Below, in pieces: positions 9,100-21,617 of a stretch of 64,000 bases of DNA. Position numbers and translations under genes: made by a program. Every line of letters starts with the position of its first letter. The first letter of the stretch is position 1. Origin of the DNA: Pseudomonas sp. FeN3W (GTDB lineage Bacteria; Pseudomonadota; Gammaproteobacteria; Pseudomonadales; Pseudomonadaceae); NCBI GenBank assembly GCA_030263805.2, contig CP136010.1:310001-374000 (forward strand), in the 5' to 3' direction. Below the pieces are notes generated by a model. That model saw nothing but the letters and a program-made list of their open reading frames with translations. It searched no databases and was not told the origin of the DNA.

Positions 9100-9123
9100 A
9101 TCATTGCTGCGCATGGGAACTAT
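9100..9123 (+). promoter_or_regulatory. Candidate MexT-binding box upstream of mexS
   Basis: The sequence reads ATCA, 5 nt, GCGCAT, 4 nt, ACTAT. It matches both outer elements of the MexT box (ATCA-N5-GTCGAT-N4-ACYAT) exactly and with the right spacing; the centre agrees at G..AT. It is 84 bp upstream of mexS in the mexT–mexS intergenic region, which fits MexT control of mexS. Confidence 0.5.
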
Positions 9124-9207
9124 CGATGGGAATCCACGCCGTGCGCTGGAGTTGTGACGATACTGACGATAGAGTCCGTTCGCACAAGTAGTAAGTGAGG
9201 GGTCGAA

Positions 9208-10224
9208 ATGTCCCGCATCATCCGTTTTCATCAATTCGGCCCGGCCGACGTGTTGCGCCACGAGGAACGCGCAATGCCGGTTGCCGGCCCAGGCGAGGTG
9301 CTGATTGGCGTGCGAGCCATCGGCGTCAGCTGGAATGACGTGCTCTGGCGCCAGGACCTCGCGCCACGACACGCGCGTCTGCCTGCCGGGCTCGGCAGCG
9401 AGGTGGCGGGCGAGGTGCTGGCGGTGGGTGAGGGCGTTCAGGGCTTCAGCGTCGGCGATCATGTTGCCGGCTTCCCGGCCCACGACCTCAATCAGTATCC
9501 GCTCTACGCCGAGCATGCACTGTTGCCGCAGCAGGCGCTGGTGCGTTACCCGGACATGCTCAGCGCCAGCGAGGCGGCGATCCACTACACGCCGATGCTG
9601 GTCAGCTACTTCGCGCTGGTCGAACTTGCTCAGCTGGAAGCCGGCCAATACGTGCTGATCAACCAGGCGGCGCACTGCACCGGGCCGGCAGCCGTACAGC
9701 TGGCCAAGGCGCTGGGTGGACGGGTGATCGCCACCTGCGACACCAGCGAGGACCGCGACTACCTGCGCGAGCTGGGCGCGGAGACCGTGATCGTCACCGA
9801 AGAGGAAGACCTGGTCGGACGCCTGCAGAAGGTGACCGAAGGCCGCGGCGTAGACGTGGTGCTGGATGCCTGTGGCGGTTCGCAGATGAAACTGCTCGGC
9901 GACGTCATGGCGCCACTGGGCAAGCTGATTCTCTATGGCATGAACGGCGGCAACGAAACGGCCCTGCCGGTGTGTGCGGCTTTCAAGAAGAACTTCAAGT
10001 TCTTCCTGCACTGCCTGTGCGACTTCACCGGGCAGCCGGAGCTGGGCATCGAGCAGAACCGTGAAGCCGTGGAGCGTGCGCTGCAGCATATCAACCAGCT
10101 CACAGTGGACCGGCTGATCTGGCCGCAGCTCGACCGACAGTTCCCCTTCGAGCAGGCAATCGAAGCCCACCAATATGTCGAAAGCGGCGTACCTCGCGGC
10201 CGCGTCGTGCTGACGCTGAACTGA
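9208..10224 (+). CDS. mexS: NAD(P)H-dependent quinone oxidoreductase-like protein MexS
   Basis: This 338-aa MDR-superfamily (zinc-independent) oxidoreductase has an N-terminal GroES-like domain (VLIGVRAIGVSWNDVLWRQ). A Rossmann segment follows (GPAAVQLAKALGGRVIATCDTSEDRDYLRELGAE, then GRGVDVVLDACGG). The pattern MSRIIRFHQFGPADVLR and position divergent from mexT identify MexS. In P. aeruginosa loss of MexS switches on MexT and thus the MexEF-OprN pump, probably because a toxic electrophile is no longer removed. An AGTGAGGGG sequence near the ATG serves as ribosome site. The coding frame is complete. Confidence 0.9.
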   Translation: MSRIIRFHQFGPADVLRHEERAMPVAGPGEVLIGVRAIGVSWNDVLWRQDLAPRHARLPAGLGSEVAGEVLAVGEGVQGFSVGDHVAGFPAHDLNQYPLYAEHALLPQQALVRYPDMLSASEAAIHYTPMLVSYFALVELAQLEAGQYVLINQAAHCTGPAAVQLAKALGGRVIATCDTSEDRDYLRELGAETVIVTEEEDLVGRLQKVTEGRGVDVVLDACGGSQMKLLGDVMAPLGKLILYGMNGGNETALPVCAAFKKNFKFFLHCLCDFTGQPELGIEQNREAVERALQHINQLTVDRLIWPQLDRQFPFEQAIEAHQYVESGVPRGRVVLTLN

Positions 10225-10330
10225 TTCTTCGAGGGCCCGGTACAGAGTCCTCTCATCACCCCGCAGAAACTTTTCTCGCACCGTTCCAGTCCTCCGAAGA
10301 CAGGCTCACAACCTTGACGGAGGATCTTCC

Positions 10331-11188
10331 ATGGCCGAAGACAAGCAGACCCTACCGCCGCAGGAGCAGCCCGAGCCCGGCAAGGAAGGGCTGATGAACC
10401 CGCGCCCGGAATACCGCGGCGAAGACTACAAGGCGGCGGGCAAGCTCGAAGGCAAGGTCGCGATCATCACCGGTGGTGACAGCGGCATCGGTCGCTCGGT
10501 CGCGGTGCTGTACGCCCGCGAGGGCGCCGATGTGACGATTCTCTATCTCGACCAGCATCAGGACGCCGAGCAAACCCGCAGCGTGGTCGAACGATACGGT
10601 CGCCGCTGCCTGACCTTCGCCGGCGACGTGGCCGATCGCGAGGTCTGCCGCAAGGTCATCGACGAAACCCTCGCCGCGTTCGGCAAGCTCGACATTCTGA
10701 TCAACAACGCTGCCGAGCAGCACCCGCAGGAAAAGCTCGAAGACATCAGCGAAGAACAGTGGGAAAAGACCTTCCGCACCAACATCTTCGGCATGTTCCA
10801 AATGACCAAGGCGGCGCTGCCACATCTGGGCAAGGGCGCTTCGATCATCAACACCAGCTCGGTCACCGCCTACAAGGGCAGCCCGCAGCTGCTGGACTAT
10901 TCGGCAACCAAGGGCGCCATCACGGCCTTCACCCGTTCGCTGTCGATGAACCTCGCCGAGCGCGGCATTCGCGTCAACGGCGTCGCACCGGGGCCGATCT
11001 GGACGCCGCTGATTCCTTCGACCTTCGATGCCGACAAGGTGGCCGAATTCGGCTCCAATACACCGATGAAACGCCCCGGCCAGCCCGATGAAGTGGCGCC
11101 GGCCTACGTCTACCTGGCGAGCAGCGATGCGGCCTATGTCAGCGGTCAGGTGCTGCACGTCAATGGCGGCACGGTGGTTAACGGCTGA
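10331..11188 (+). CDS. SDR family oxidoreductase, YghA type
   Basis: This 285-aa short-chain dehydrogenase carries the cofactor motif TGGDSGIG (around residue 48), NNAAEQHP, and the catalytic Ser–Tyr–Lys set in INTSSVTAYKG and LDYSATKG. The polar N-terminal extension (DKQTLPPQEQPEPGKEGLMNPRPEYRG) is characteristic of the YghA/general-stress SDR group. The substrate is not known for this group. GACGGAGGATC provides a good ribosome site. It is 24 bp upstream of ku on the same strand and may be co-transcribed, in line with a stress role. Confidence 0.88.
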   Translation: MAEDKQTLPPQEQPEPGKEGLMNPRPEYRGEDYKAAGKLEGKVAIITGGDSGIGRSVAVLYAREGADVTILYLDQHQDAEQTRSVVERYGRRCLTFAGDVADREVCRKVIDETLAAFGKLDILINNAAEQHPQEKLEDISEEQWEKTFRTNIFGMFQMTKAALPHLGKGASIINTSSVTAYKGSPQLLDYSATKGAITAFTRSLSMNLAERGIRVNGVAPGPIWTPLIPSTFDADKVAEFGSNTPMKRPGQPDEVAPAYVYLASSDAAYVSGQVLHVNGGTVVNG

Positions 11189-11212
11189 GCCAACCCATGC
11201 TGGAGAACGACC

Positions 11213-12163
11213 ATGCCACGCACGATCTGGAAAGGCGCAGTCAGTTTCGGACTGGTACACATCCCGGTGGCGCTAGTACCGGCCACCACCCGCCAGGGCA
11301 TCGATTTCGACTGGCTGGACAAACGCAGCATGGACCGGGTCGGCTACAAGCGCATCAACAAGACCACCGGCGAAGACATCGACAGCGAGAACATCGTCAA
11401 GGGCGTCGAGTACGAGAAGGGTCACTACGTCGTGATCAGCGATGACGAGATCAAAGGCGCGCATCCCAAGGCGACCCAGACCGTGGATATCGTCGCCTTC
11501 GTTGATGCCAAGGACATTTCCTTTCTCTACATCGACACGCCGTATTACCTGACGCCGGACCGCCGTGGCGAAAAGGTCTATGCCTTGCTGCGCGAGACAC
11601 TGATCCAGACCGGTAAGGTCGGCATCGCCAACGTGGTGCTGCGCAACAAACAGCACCTGGCAGTGCTGATGCCGCTGGGCAAGGCGCTGGTGATGAACAC
11701 CCTGCGCTGGGCCGACGAGGTACGCGGCGTCGAGTACCTGGAGCTGAAGGACGAGGCCCTCGATCCGGAGCTGGCCGAGCGTGAGTTGGACATGGCCAAG
11801 CGCCTGGTCGAGGACATGACCGAGAAGTGGAAGCCGGAACAGTACAAGGACACCTTCCAGGACCAGATCATGGCGCTGGTGGAGAAGAAGGCCCGCGAAG
11901 GCAAGCTGGAAGCCGTCGGCGGGCCGGAGGAGGCGGTGGATCGTCGCTCGGCGGATGTCATCGACCTTACCGAATTGCTCAAGCGCAGCCTTGCCGGCAA
12001 GTCGGGCAAGGCCAGCAAAGACGAAGATGACGAGGAGAAGGAAAAAGCGCCGGTCAAGCCCAAGACTGCGAGCAAGGCCAAGACCAGCAAGTCCTCCTCG
12101 TCGGCTTCGCGCACGCGCAAGGCGCCAGCGGCGGGCAGCAAATCCAGCAAGAAGGCGAGCTGA
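11213..12163 (+). CDS. ku: NHEJ DNA end-binding protein Ku
   Basis: This 316-aa bacterial Ku has the start MPRTIWKGAVSFGLVHIPVAL and core YKRINKTTGEDI, VEYEKGHYVVISDDEI and YKDTFQDQIMALVEKK, all hallmark Ku segments. Ku forms a homodimeric ring on double-strand ends and recruits LigD. The C-terminal tail (about residues 255–316) is rich in Lys, Ser and Ala, a basic extension known in many Pseudomonas Ku proteins that adds DNA contacts. The next gene starts 12 bp downstream, so ku and the LigD-polymerase gene form an operon. Full ligD is some 32 kb away. Confidence 0.95.
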   Translation: MPRTIWKGAVSFGLVHIPVALVPATTRQGIDFDWLDKRSMDRVGYKRINKTTGEDIDSENIVKGVEYEKGHYVVISDDEIKGAHPKATQTVDIVAFVDAKDISFLYIDTPYYLTPDRRGEKVYALLRETLIQTGKVGIANVVLRNKQHLAVLMPLGKALVMNTLRWADEVRGVEYLELKDEALDPELAERELDMAKRLVEDMTEKWKPEQYKDTFQDQIMALVEKKAREGKLEAVGGPEEAVDRRSADVIDLTELLKRSLAGKSGKASKDEDDEEKEKAPVKPKTASKAKTSKSSSSASRTRKAPAAGSKSSKKAS

Positions 12164-12175
12164 TCGGGGTAACCC

Positions 12176-13096
12176 ATGCCAGAACAGCGCAAGAGCGGCA
12201 GCCGCCCGCTGGTGGGCGGCGTCGGCATCAGCAATCCACAACGGGTGATCGACAAGGCCAGCGGGGCAACCAAGCTTGCGCTGGCCGAATACTACCTGGG
12301 AATCGCCGACCGACTGGTGCCGCAACTGGCTGGCCGGCCACTGTCCATCGTTCGTGCGCCCGACGGTGTCGACGGCGAGAGCTTTTTCCAGCGCCATTGT
12401 GGTCGGTTGAAGATGCCGCACATGCGCGCACTGCCGAAAAACCTCGACCCTGAGCATGCGCGGCTGATCCAGGCGGACAACATCACCGCGGTCATCGAGG
12501 CCGTGCAGATGGGTACCGTCGAGTTCCACACCTGGAACGCGCGCAGCGATCGCGTCGAGCGGCCCGATCGAGTCATTTTCGATCTCGACCCCGATCCCGC
12601 ATTAGCCTGGTCGAGCATGGTGGAGGCGACCGAGCTGACCCTGCAGCTGCTGGACGACCTGGGACTGCAGGCCTTCCTCAAGACCAGCGGAGGCCGCGGC
12701 ATGCATGTCGTGGTGCCGCTCGACCGTCGGCACGACTGGGACCTGGTCCGGCAGTTCGCTCGCTCGGTCACTGAGCGGCTGGCGCGCGAGGCGCCGGAGC
12801 TGATCGTCGACAAAATGGGGCCGCAGAATCGGGTCGGGCGAATTTTCGTGGATTACCTGCGCAACCAGCGCGGGGCGAGCACCGTTGCCGCCTACTCGGT
12901 CAGGGCACGTCCGGGGCTGGCGGTATCCGTACCTATTGAGCGTGAGGAGCTGGCGCAGTTGGAAAGCGCGGACTGCTGGAACATCGGCAACCTGGATGAA
13001 CGGTTGCAGGCATTGCGCAGCGACCCCTGGGCGCGCTACGGCGCCGTTCGCCAGGGACTGACGCAGGCACTGCTCAAGCGCCTGGAGAAGGGTTGA
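12176..13096 (+). CDS. Stand-alone LigD-type polymerase (archaeo-eukaryotic primase) domain protein
   Basis: This 306-aa protein corresponds only to the polymerase (LigD-Pol/PrimPol) domain. It has VIFDLDPDPALAWSSMVEAT with the metal-binding Asp pair, LKTSGGRGMHVVVPLDRR with the nucleotide-binding SGG-x-G-x-H motif, and VGRIFVDYLRNQRGASTVAAYSVRA. There is no ligase or phosphoesterase domain. It would add nucleotides at broken ends during end joining and lies 12 bp after ku. The start ATG follows GGGGTAACCC. A second, full LigD at 44.45 kb carries its own polymerase domain, so this is an extra copy rather than a fragment of that gene. Confidence 0.9.
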   Translation: MPEQRKSGSRPLVGGVGISNPQRVIDKASGATKLALAEYYLGIADRLVPQLAGRPLSIVRAPDGVDGESFFQRHCGRLKMPHMRALPKNLDPEHARLIQADNITAVIEAVQMGTVEFHTWNARSDRVERPDRVIFDLDPDPALAWSSMVEATELTLQLLDDLGLQAFLKTSGGRGMHVVVPLDRRHDWDLVRQFARSVTERLAREAPELIVDKMGPQNRVGRIFVDYLRNQRGASTVAAYSVRARPGLAVSVPIEREELAQLESADCWNIGNLDERLQALRSDPWARYGAVRQGLTQALLKRLEKG

Positions 13097-13120
13097 TGCA
13101 ACGGCGTGGCTGACGAGCGA

Positions 13121-13285
13121 TCAGGTCGTCTGGGGATCGTCGGTGTCCGCCACGGTCTGGTTCCCGTATGGCGCGCCGGGCTTGTGCTCGTCCAGCTCCT
13201 CGGCACAAGGCACCTGCGGCACATCGCCCGGCTTGTCATGCACGATCGGGTCGGGTTGCGGCACATCGGGTCGCACGTGAGTCAT
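13121..13285 (-). CDS. Small acidic, proline-rich protein of unknown function
   Basis: A 54-aa gene whose ATG at 13285 is preceded at ideal distance by AGGAGAACGAGC. The product begins MTHVRPDVPQPDPIVHDKPG and continues with an acidic tail ending QTVADTDDPQTT. It has no signal peptide or membrane segment. It converges with the LigD-polymerase gene. I do not recognise the family. The strong ribosome site and the Pro/Asp-rich composition, unlike a random reading frame, are the only support. Confidence 0.55.
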   Translation of the reverse strand: MTHVRPDVPQPDPIVHDKPGDVPQVPCAEELDEHKPGAPYGNQTVADTDDPQTT

Positions 13286-13634
13286 GCTCGTTCTCCTGGT
13301 GTTCGCCCGCCAGCGTAACCTTGGCGGCCGTTCTGCATTGATCGGCCTGTATGGATGGGGTTCCGGCCAATCGTCGGCGCTCGCGGCACTGACGACAGTC
13401 GGCGTGGGCGGGTTCGGTACCCGCTTGCCGAGGCTTGAAACCGGTAACCGCAGCATTCCCTCGACCGGTCGCCGGACGGGCTGGCTAACGGCCGCGCGGG
13501 GCTGAACTTTCCAGGGTCCCTTGGCTCGGAAGAAAGAGCCGACGAAAACCGTACCGGTCGCCTCCCGAACCGACGATGACGCGTCCAGAGGCGGCTCGGG
13601 CAACCCGAACCCATGCGCCCCAGGAGCCCGTTCG
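13286..13634. other. Intergenic region upstream of glgE
   Basis: About 350 bp between the divergent small gene and glgE. No reading frame with a ribosome site was seen. It contains the candidate AlgU promoter described separately, and CAGGAG just before the glgE ATG. Confidence 0.6.
13504..13530 (+). promoter_or_regulatory. Candidate AlgU (sigma-22/RpoE-type) promoter of glgE
   Basis: GAACTT, a 16-nt spacer and TCGGA match the AlgU consensus GAACTT-N16/17-TCTGA at all but one base. It lies 105 bp upstream of the glgE start, in the correct direction. AlgU control would fit osmotic or envelope-stress induction of trehalose/glucan genes. This is a by-eye match with no expression data. Confidence 0.5.
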
Positions 13635-15647
13635 ATGAGCGATGCACAGCCTACCGCGACGATTCACCCTCGACTCGAAGAAGCCCTGCAGATGCCGCGC
13701 ATCGCCATCGAATCCACCTTGCCGGTGTTGGATGAGGGACGCTTCGCTGCCAAGGCGGTCATCGGCCAGCCAGTGGTCGTGACCAGCAAGATTTTCGCTG
13801 ACGGCCACGACCAGCTCGCCGCCGCCGTGTGCTGGCGTGAAAAAGGCGAAACCAGCTGGCGACGGGCACGGCTGAAGCTGCTCGGTAACGACGCCTGGCA
13901 AGGCCAGTTCACGCCCACCCAGGTCGCCGAACATGAGTTCGTCATCGAGGCCTGGTGGGACGTATTCGAGAGCTACCGCTACGAGCTGTCGAAGAAGCAC
14001 ACGGCCGGTGTTCCGGTGCATCTGGAGCTGGAAGAAGGGCGTCTGCTGCTGGAGCAGGCCACCGCACGAGCACAGGGCGAGAATCGCGCGGTGCTCGACG
14101 ATCTGATGCACCGCCTTGGCATGGCGCATACCGATGACGAGCGCGTGTCGCTGTTGCTCGCACAGGAGACGGCCGTGGCGATGGCTGCGGCAGACCCACG
14201 CGAGCACTGCAGCCGCAGCCGTGTGTATCCGCTGGATGTGGAACGCCCGCTGGCACAGTTCGCCAGCTGGTACGAGCTGTTTCCACGCTCGGAGACCGAC
14301 GATCCCAATCGCCACGGCACCTTCCGCGATGTGCACAAGCGCCTGTCGGCGATTCGCGACATGGGTTTCGACGTGCTGTATTTCCCGCCGATCCACCCGA
14401 TCGGTCGCCAGCACCGCAAGGGCCCGAACAACAGTCTGCAGGCCGGCCCGAACGATCCGGGCAGCCCTTATGCCATCGGCAGCGAGGACGGCGGTCACGA
14501 TGCCATCCATCCCGAGCTGGGCACGCTCGACGATTTCCGCGAGCTGGTCGCCGCGGCCCGCGAGCATGGCCTGGAGATCGCCCTGGACTTCGCCATCCAG
14601 TGCTCGCAGGACCACCCGTGGCTGAAAGAGCACCCGGGCTGGTTCTCCTGGCGGCCGGACGGCACGATCAAATACGCCGAAAACCCACCGAAGAAGTACC
14701 AGGACATCGTCAACGTCGACTTCTATGCCGAAGACGCCATGCCCGAGCTCTGGCTGGCGCTGCGCGACGTGGTCTGGCATTGGGTGGAGCAGGGCGTGAA
14801 GGTGTTTCGGGTCGACAACCCGCACACCAAGCCATTGCCGTTCTGGGAATGGCTGATCGCCGATATCCGCGAGCGCGACCGCGACGTGATGTTCCTCTCC
14901 GAGGCCTTCACTCGCCCCGGCATGATGGCGCGTCTGGGCAAGATCGGTTATAGCCAGAGCTACACCTACTTCACCTGGCGCAACACCAAGACCGAGCTGA
15001 GCGAGTACCTCACCGAACTGAACGAGCCGCCGCTGCGCGACTGCTACCGGCCGAACTTCTTCGTCAATACGCCGGACATCAACCCGTTTTTCCTGCAGGA
15101 CTCCGGCCGCGCCGGGTTCCTGATCCGCGCCGCGCTGGCGACCATGGGTTCGGGGCTGTGGGGCATGTATTCGGGCTTCGAGCTGTGCGAGTCGGCACCG
15201 ATTCCGGGCAAGGAGGAATATCTGGACTCGGAGAAGTACCAGATTCGCGTCCGCGACTACCGCGCACCGGGCAATATCATTGCCGAGATCGCCCAGCTCA
15301 ACCGCATCCGCCGGCAGAACCCGGCACTGCAGACGCACTTGGGCTTCAAGGCCTACATGGCCTGGAACGACAACATCCTCTACTTCGGCAAGCGCACACC
15401 AGACCTGTCGAACTTCATCCTGGTGGCCGTCAGCCTCGATCCGCACAACGCCCAGGAGGCAAATTTCGAGTTGCCGTTGTGGGAGCTCGGCCTGCCGGAT
15501 GACGCCCATACCCAGGGCGAGGACCTGATGAATGGCCATCGCTGGACCTGGTACGGCAAGACCCAGTGGATGCGGATCGAACCCTGGCATCTGCCGTTCG
15601 GCATCTGGCGCCTGACCGCACAGGAGCCGGACCCGGACCTCAAGTGA
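13635..15647 (+). CDS. glgE: Alpha-1,4-glucan:maltose-1-phosphate maltosyltransferase GlgE
   Basis: This 670-aa GH13_3 enzyme transfers maltosyl units from maltose-1-phosphate to the non-reducing end of alpha-glucans. The N-terminal domain (to about residue 200) is followed by the catalytic barrel with DVLYFPPIHPIGRQHRKGPNN, the nucleophile Asp394 in FRVDNPHTKPLPF, the acid/base Glu423 in MFLSEAFTRP, and NTPDINPFFL. These two residue numbers coincide with those reported for Streptomyces coelicolor GlgE. The ATG at 13635 is chosen over upstream in-frame codons because CAGGAG precedes it. It is followed by treS–maltokinase, which makes its substrate, and then glgB. Confidence 0.95.
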   Translation: MSDAQPTATIHPRLEEALQMPRIAIESTLPVLDEGRFAAKAVIGQPVVVTSKIFADGHDQLAAAVCWREKGETSWRRARLKLLGNDAWQGQFTPTQVAEHEFVIEAWWDVFESYRYELSKKHTAGVPVHLELEEGRLLLEQATARAQGENRAVLDDLMHRLGMAHTDDERVSLLLAQETAVAMAAADPREHCSRSRVYPLDVERPLAQFASWYELFPRSETDDPNRHGTFRDVHKRLSAIRDMGFDVLYFPPIHPIGRQHRKGPNNSLQAGPNDPGSPYAIGSEDGGHDAIHPELGTLDDFRELVAAAREHGLEIALDFAIQCSQDHPWLKEHPGWFSWRPDGTIKYAENPPKKYQDIVNVDFYAEDAMPELWLALRDVVWHWVEQGVKVFRVDNPHTKPLPFWEWLIADIRERDRDVMFLSEAFTRPGMMARLGKIGYSQSYTYFTWRNTKTELSEYLTELNEPPLRDCYRPNFFVNTPDINPFFLQDSGRAGFLIRAALATMGSGLWGMYSGFELCESAPIPGKEEYLDSEKYQIRVRDYRAPGNIIAEIAQLNRIRRQNPALQTHLGFKAYMAWNDNILYFGKRTPDLSNFILVAVSLDPHNAQEANFELPLWELGLPDDAHTQGEDLMNGHRWTWYGKTQWMRIEPWHLPFGIWRLTAQEPDPDLK

Positions 15648-15785
15648 ATTCTCGAGCGCAGCTGCTAACCCAAAACATATCAAAGACTTATGAAGCTTTG
15701 TTGATGTGGCTTCAGCTGTAGCTCTGCCGTTGCCTTACGCGCCGATCCGGCTTGGGGCCTTCACACCGCGACAGGAATGAAGAAC

Positions 15786-19104
<3,319 letters not shown>

Positions 19105-19112
<8 letters not shown>

Positions 19113-21318
19113 TCGCCCGGTTCTGACCATGCCAGGGGAAACCCTGATGCCCAGCGACGCCGATGTGGACGCGCTGGTGCGAGCCGAGCATGGCAATCCG
19201 TTTTCCATTCTCGGGCCGCACCCGGACGGCGAGGGAATGGTGATTCGCGCCTACCTGCCCAACGCCCTGGGTGCCGAAGTGCTCGATCGCGATGAGCAAC
19301 TGCTCGCCGTGATGGAGCAGGGGCAGGTGCCCGGGTTCTTTTTCGTTCGCCTGCCACATCAGCAACCCTACCTGCTGAAGATTCGCTGGGCCGGCGGCGA
19401 GCAGATCACCGAAGATCCCTACAGCTTCGGCCCGCAACTGGGCGAGCTGGACATGCACCTGTTCTCCGAAGGCAATCACCGGCAGATCGGCCGGGTATTC
19501 GGCTCGCAGGTGCTGGAAGTCGACGGTGTGCAGGGCGTGCGTTTCGCCGTCTGGGCGCCCAATGCTCGGCGCGTGTCGGTGGTCGGCAGCTTCAACGGCT
19601 GGGACGGCCGCCGTCATCCGATGCGGCTGCGCTTTCCGTCCGGCGTCTGGGAGCTGTTCATTCCGCGCTTGCAGCCCGGTGACACCTACAAGTACGAGAT
19701 TCTCGGGCCGAATGGCATCCTGCCGCTCAAGGCCGACCCGATCGCCCTGGCAACCGAGCATCCGCCGGGAACCGCTTCGGTCATCGCCCGTCCGCTGGAT
19801 TACCAATGGAAGGACCATGGCTGGCTGCAGCAGCGCGCGGCGCGCCAGTCGATCAAGGCACCGATGAGCATCTATGAGCTGCATGCGGGCTCCTGGCGAC
19901 GTGACGGCGGTGACGATGGCCGCCTGTATGACTGGCACGAGCTGGCCGAGCGGCTGATCCCCTACGTGGTGGACATGGGCTTCACCCACATCGAGCTGAT
20001 GCCGATCATGGAGCATCCGTTCGGCGGTTCCTGGGGTTACCAGCTGCTTTCGCAGTTCGCACCGAGCGCGCGCTACGGCAACGCCCATGATTTCGCCGAG
20101 TTCGTCGACGCCTGCCACAACGCCGGCATCGGCGTGATCCTCGACTGGGTGCCGGCGCACTTTCCCACCGACGCCCATGGCCTCGGCGAATTCGACGGCA
20201 CCGCGCTATACGAATACGCGCACCCGTTCGAGGGCTTCCATCAGGACTGGGATACCTACATCTACAACCTCGGCCGCACCGAGGTGCATGGTTTCATGCT
20301 CGCTTCGGCGCTGCACTGGCTGCGTGAATTCCACGTCGATGCCCTGCGTGTCGATGCGGTGGCGTCGATGCTCTATCGCGATTACTCGCGCAAGGAGGGC
20401 GAGTGGATCCCGAACCGCCACGGCGGGCGCGAGAACCTCGAGGCGATCGATTTCCTCCGTCATCTGAACGACGTGGTGGCCACGGAAACCCCCGGCGCGC
20501 TGGTGATCGCCGAGGAATCGACGGCCTTTCCAGGGGTCAGCAAGCCCACCAGCGAAGGTGGTCTCGGCTTCTCCTACAAGTGGAACATGGGCTGGATGCA
20601 CGACTCGCTGAAGTACATCCAGGAAGACCCGATCAATCGGCAGTACCACCACGACAAGATGACCTTCAGCATGGTCTACGCCTATTCCGAGCACTTCGTG
20701 CTGCCGATTTCCCACGACGAAGTGGTCCACGGCAAAGGCTCTCTGGTGGACAAGATGCCCGGGGATCGCTGGCAGAAGTTCGCCAACCTGCGCGCCTATC
20801 TTTCGTTCATGTGGACCCATCCGGGCAAGAAGCTGCTGTTCATGGGCTGCGAATTCGGCCAGTGGCGCGAGTGGAGCCACGACCGCGAACTGGACTGGCA
20901 CCTGCTGGAAGAGGCCGATCACCGTGGCGTGCAGAACCTGGTGCGCGATCTGAACCGACTGTACAGCCAGGAACCGGCTTTGCACGAACTGGACAGCGAC
21001 CCGCAGGGCTTTCAGTGGCTGATAGGCGACGACCGCGCCAACAGCGTGTTCGCCTGGCTGCGCAAGAGCTCGACCGGGCATCCGCTGCTGGTGCTCGCCA
21101 ACTTCACGCCAGTGGTGCGTGAGGCCTACCGCATCGGCGTTCCGGTGGAGGCCAAGTGGCTGGAGGTGTTCAACAGCGACGCGGCATGCTACGGCGGCTC
21201 GAACACCGGCAATGGCGGCGGCATGCTGGCCGAGCCGATCGAGAGCCACGGCGAGAAGGTCTCGCTGTCACTGACCCTGCCGCCGCTGGGCGTGCTGGTA
21301 TTGCGGCCGCAGGTCTGA
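19105..21318 (+). CDS. glgB: 1,4-alpha-glucan branching enzyme GlgB
   Basis: This 737-aa GH13_9 enzyme introduces alpha-1,6 branches into glucan made by GlgE or GlgA. It has the N1 domain (HGNPFSILGPH), the CBM48 domain (VRFAVWAPNARRVSVVGSFN), then the barrel with ELMPIMEHPFGGSWGYQ, nucleophile Asp417 (ALRVDAVASMLY), Glu470 (VIAEESTAF) and ISHDEVVHGKGSL. The ATG at 19105 is fixed by GGAGGC just upstream, inside the 3' end of treS, which implies translational coupling. A terminator follows 15 bp after the stop, closing the glgE–treS–glgB operon. Confidence 0.95.
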
Positions 21319-21333
21319 GACGCAGCGATCAAG

Positions 21334-21366
21334 CGCCGCTCGGGGCAACCTGAGCGGCGTTTTTTT
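21334..21366 (+). terminator. Rho-independent terminator after glgB
   Basis: CGCCGCTC and GAGCGGCG form a perfect 8-bp stem around a 10-nt loop, followed by seven T. It ends the glgE–treS–glgB transcript. Confidence 0.88.
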
Positions 21367-21543
21367 GAGGGAAAGGAGAGGGCCTCTTGGGGCGTGCCTT
21401 TGCTTTCTTGAGTGCCTGGAAGATGCGTCGTAGACGCCGTTACGTACCCCGATTCTCGGTCAAGGCCACTTCCACAGATACCGCGATCGAGCATGTCGCT
21501 GACAGAGCCGTCAGGCGGCTAGCTCCGTTGGAGCACCCGCCCT

Positions 21544-21575
21544 TGCGGGAGCGGCCTTCGCGTCGAACGGAGCAC
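21544..21575. repeat. REP-like element (single, weak)
   Basis: TGCGGGAGCGGCCTTCGCG resembles the common Pseudomonas REP core (GGGAGCGGCCTT...GCGAA). Only one copy is seen here. The rest of the ~300-bp space between glgB and ybhN shows no gene. Confidence 0.35.
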
Positions 21576-21617
21576 ATCTGAAGTCGCGGTCTTCCCAGAA
21601 AGTCGCTTCGCTAACCC

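Noticed and set aside
13485..15683. A 732-codon frame opposite glgE
   Set aside because: Antisense shadow of glgE with no family similarity or ribosome site.
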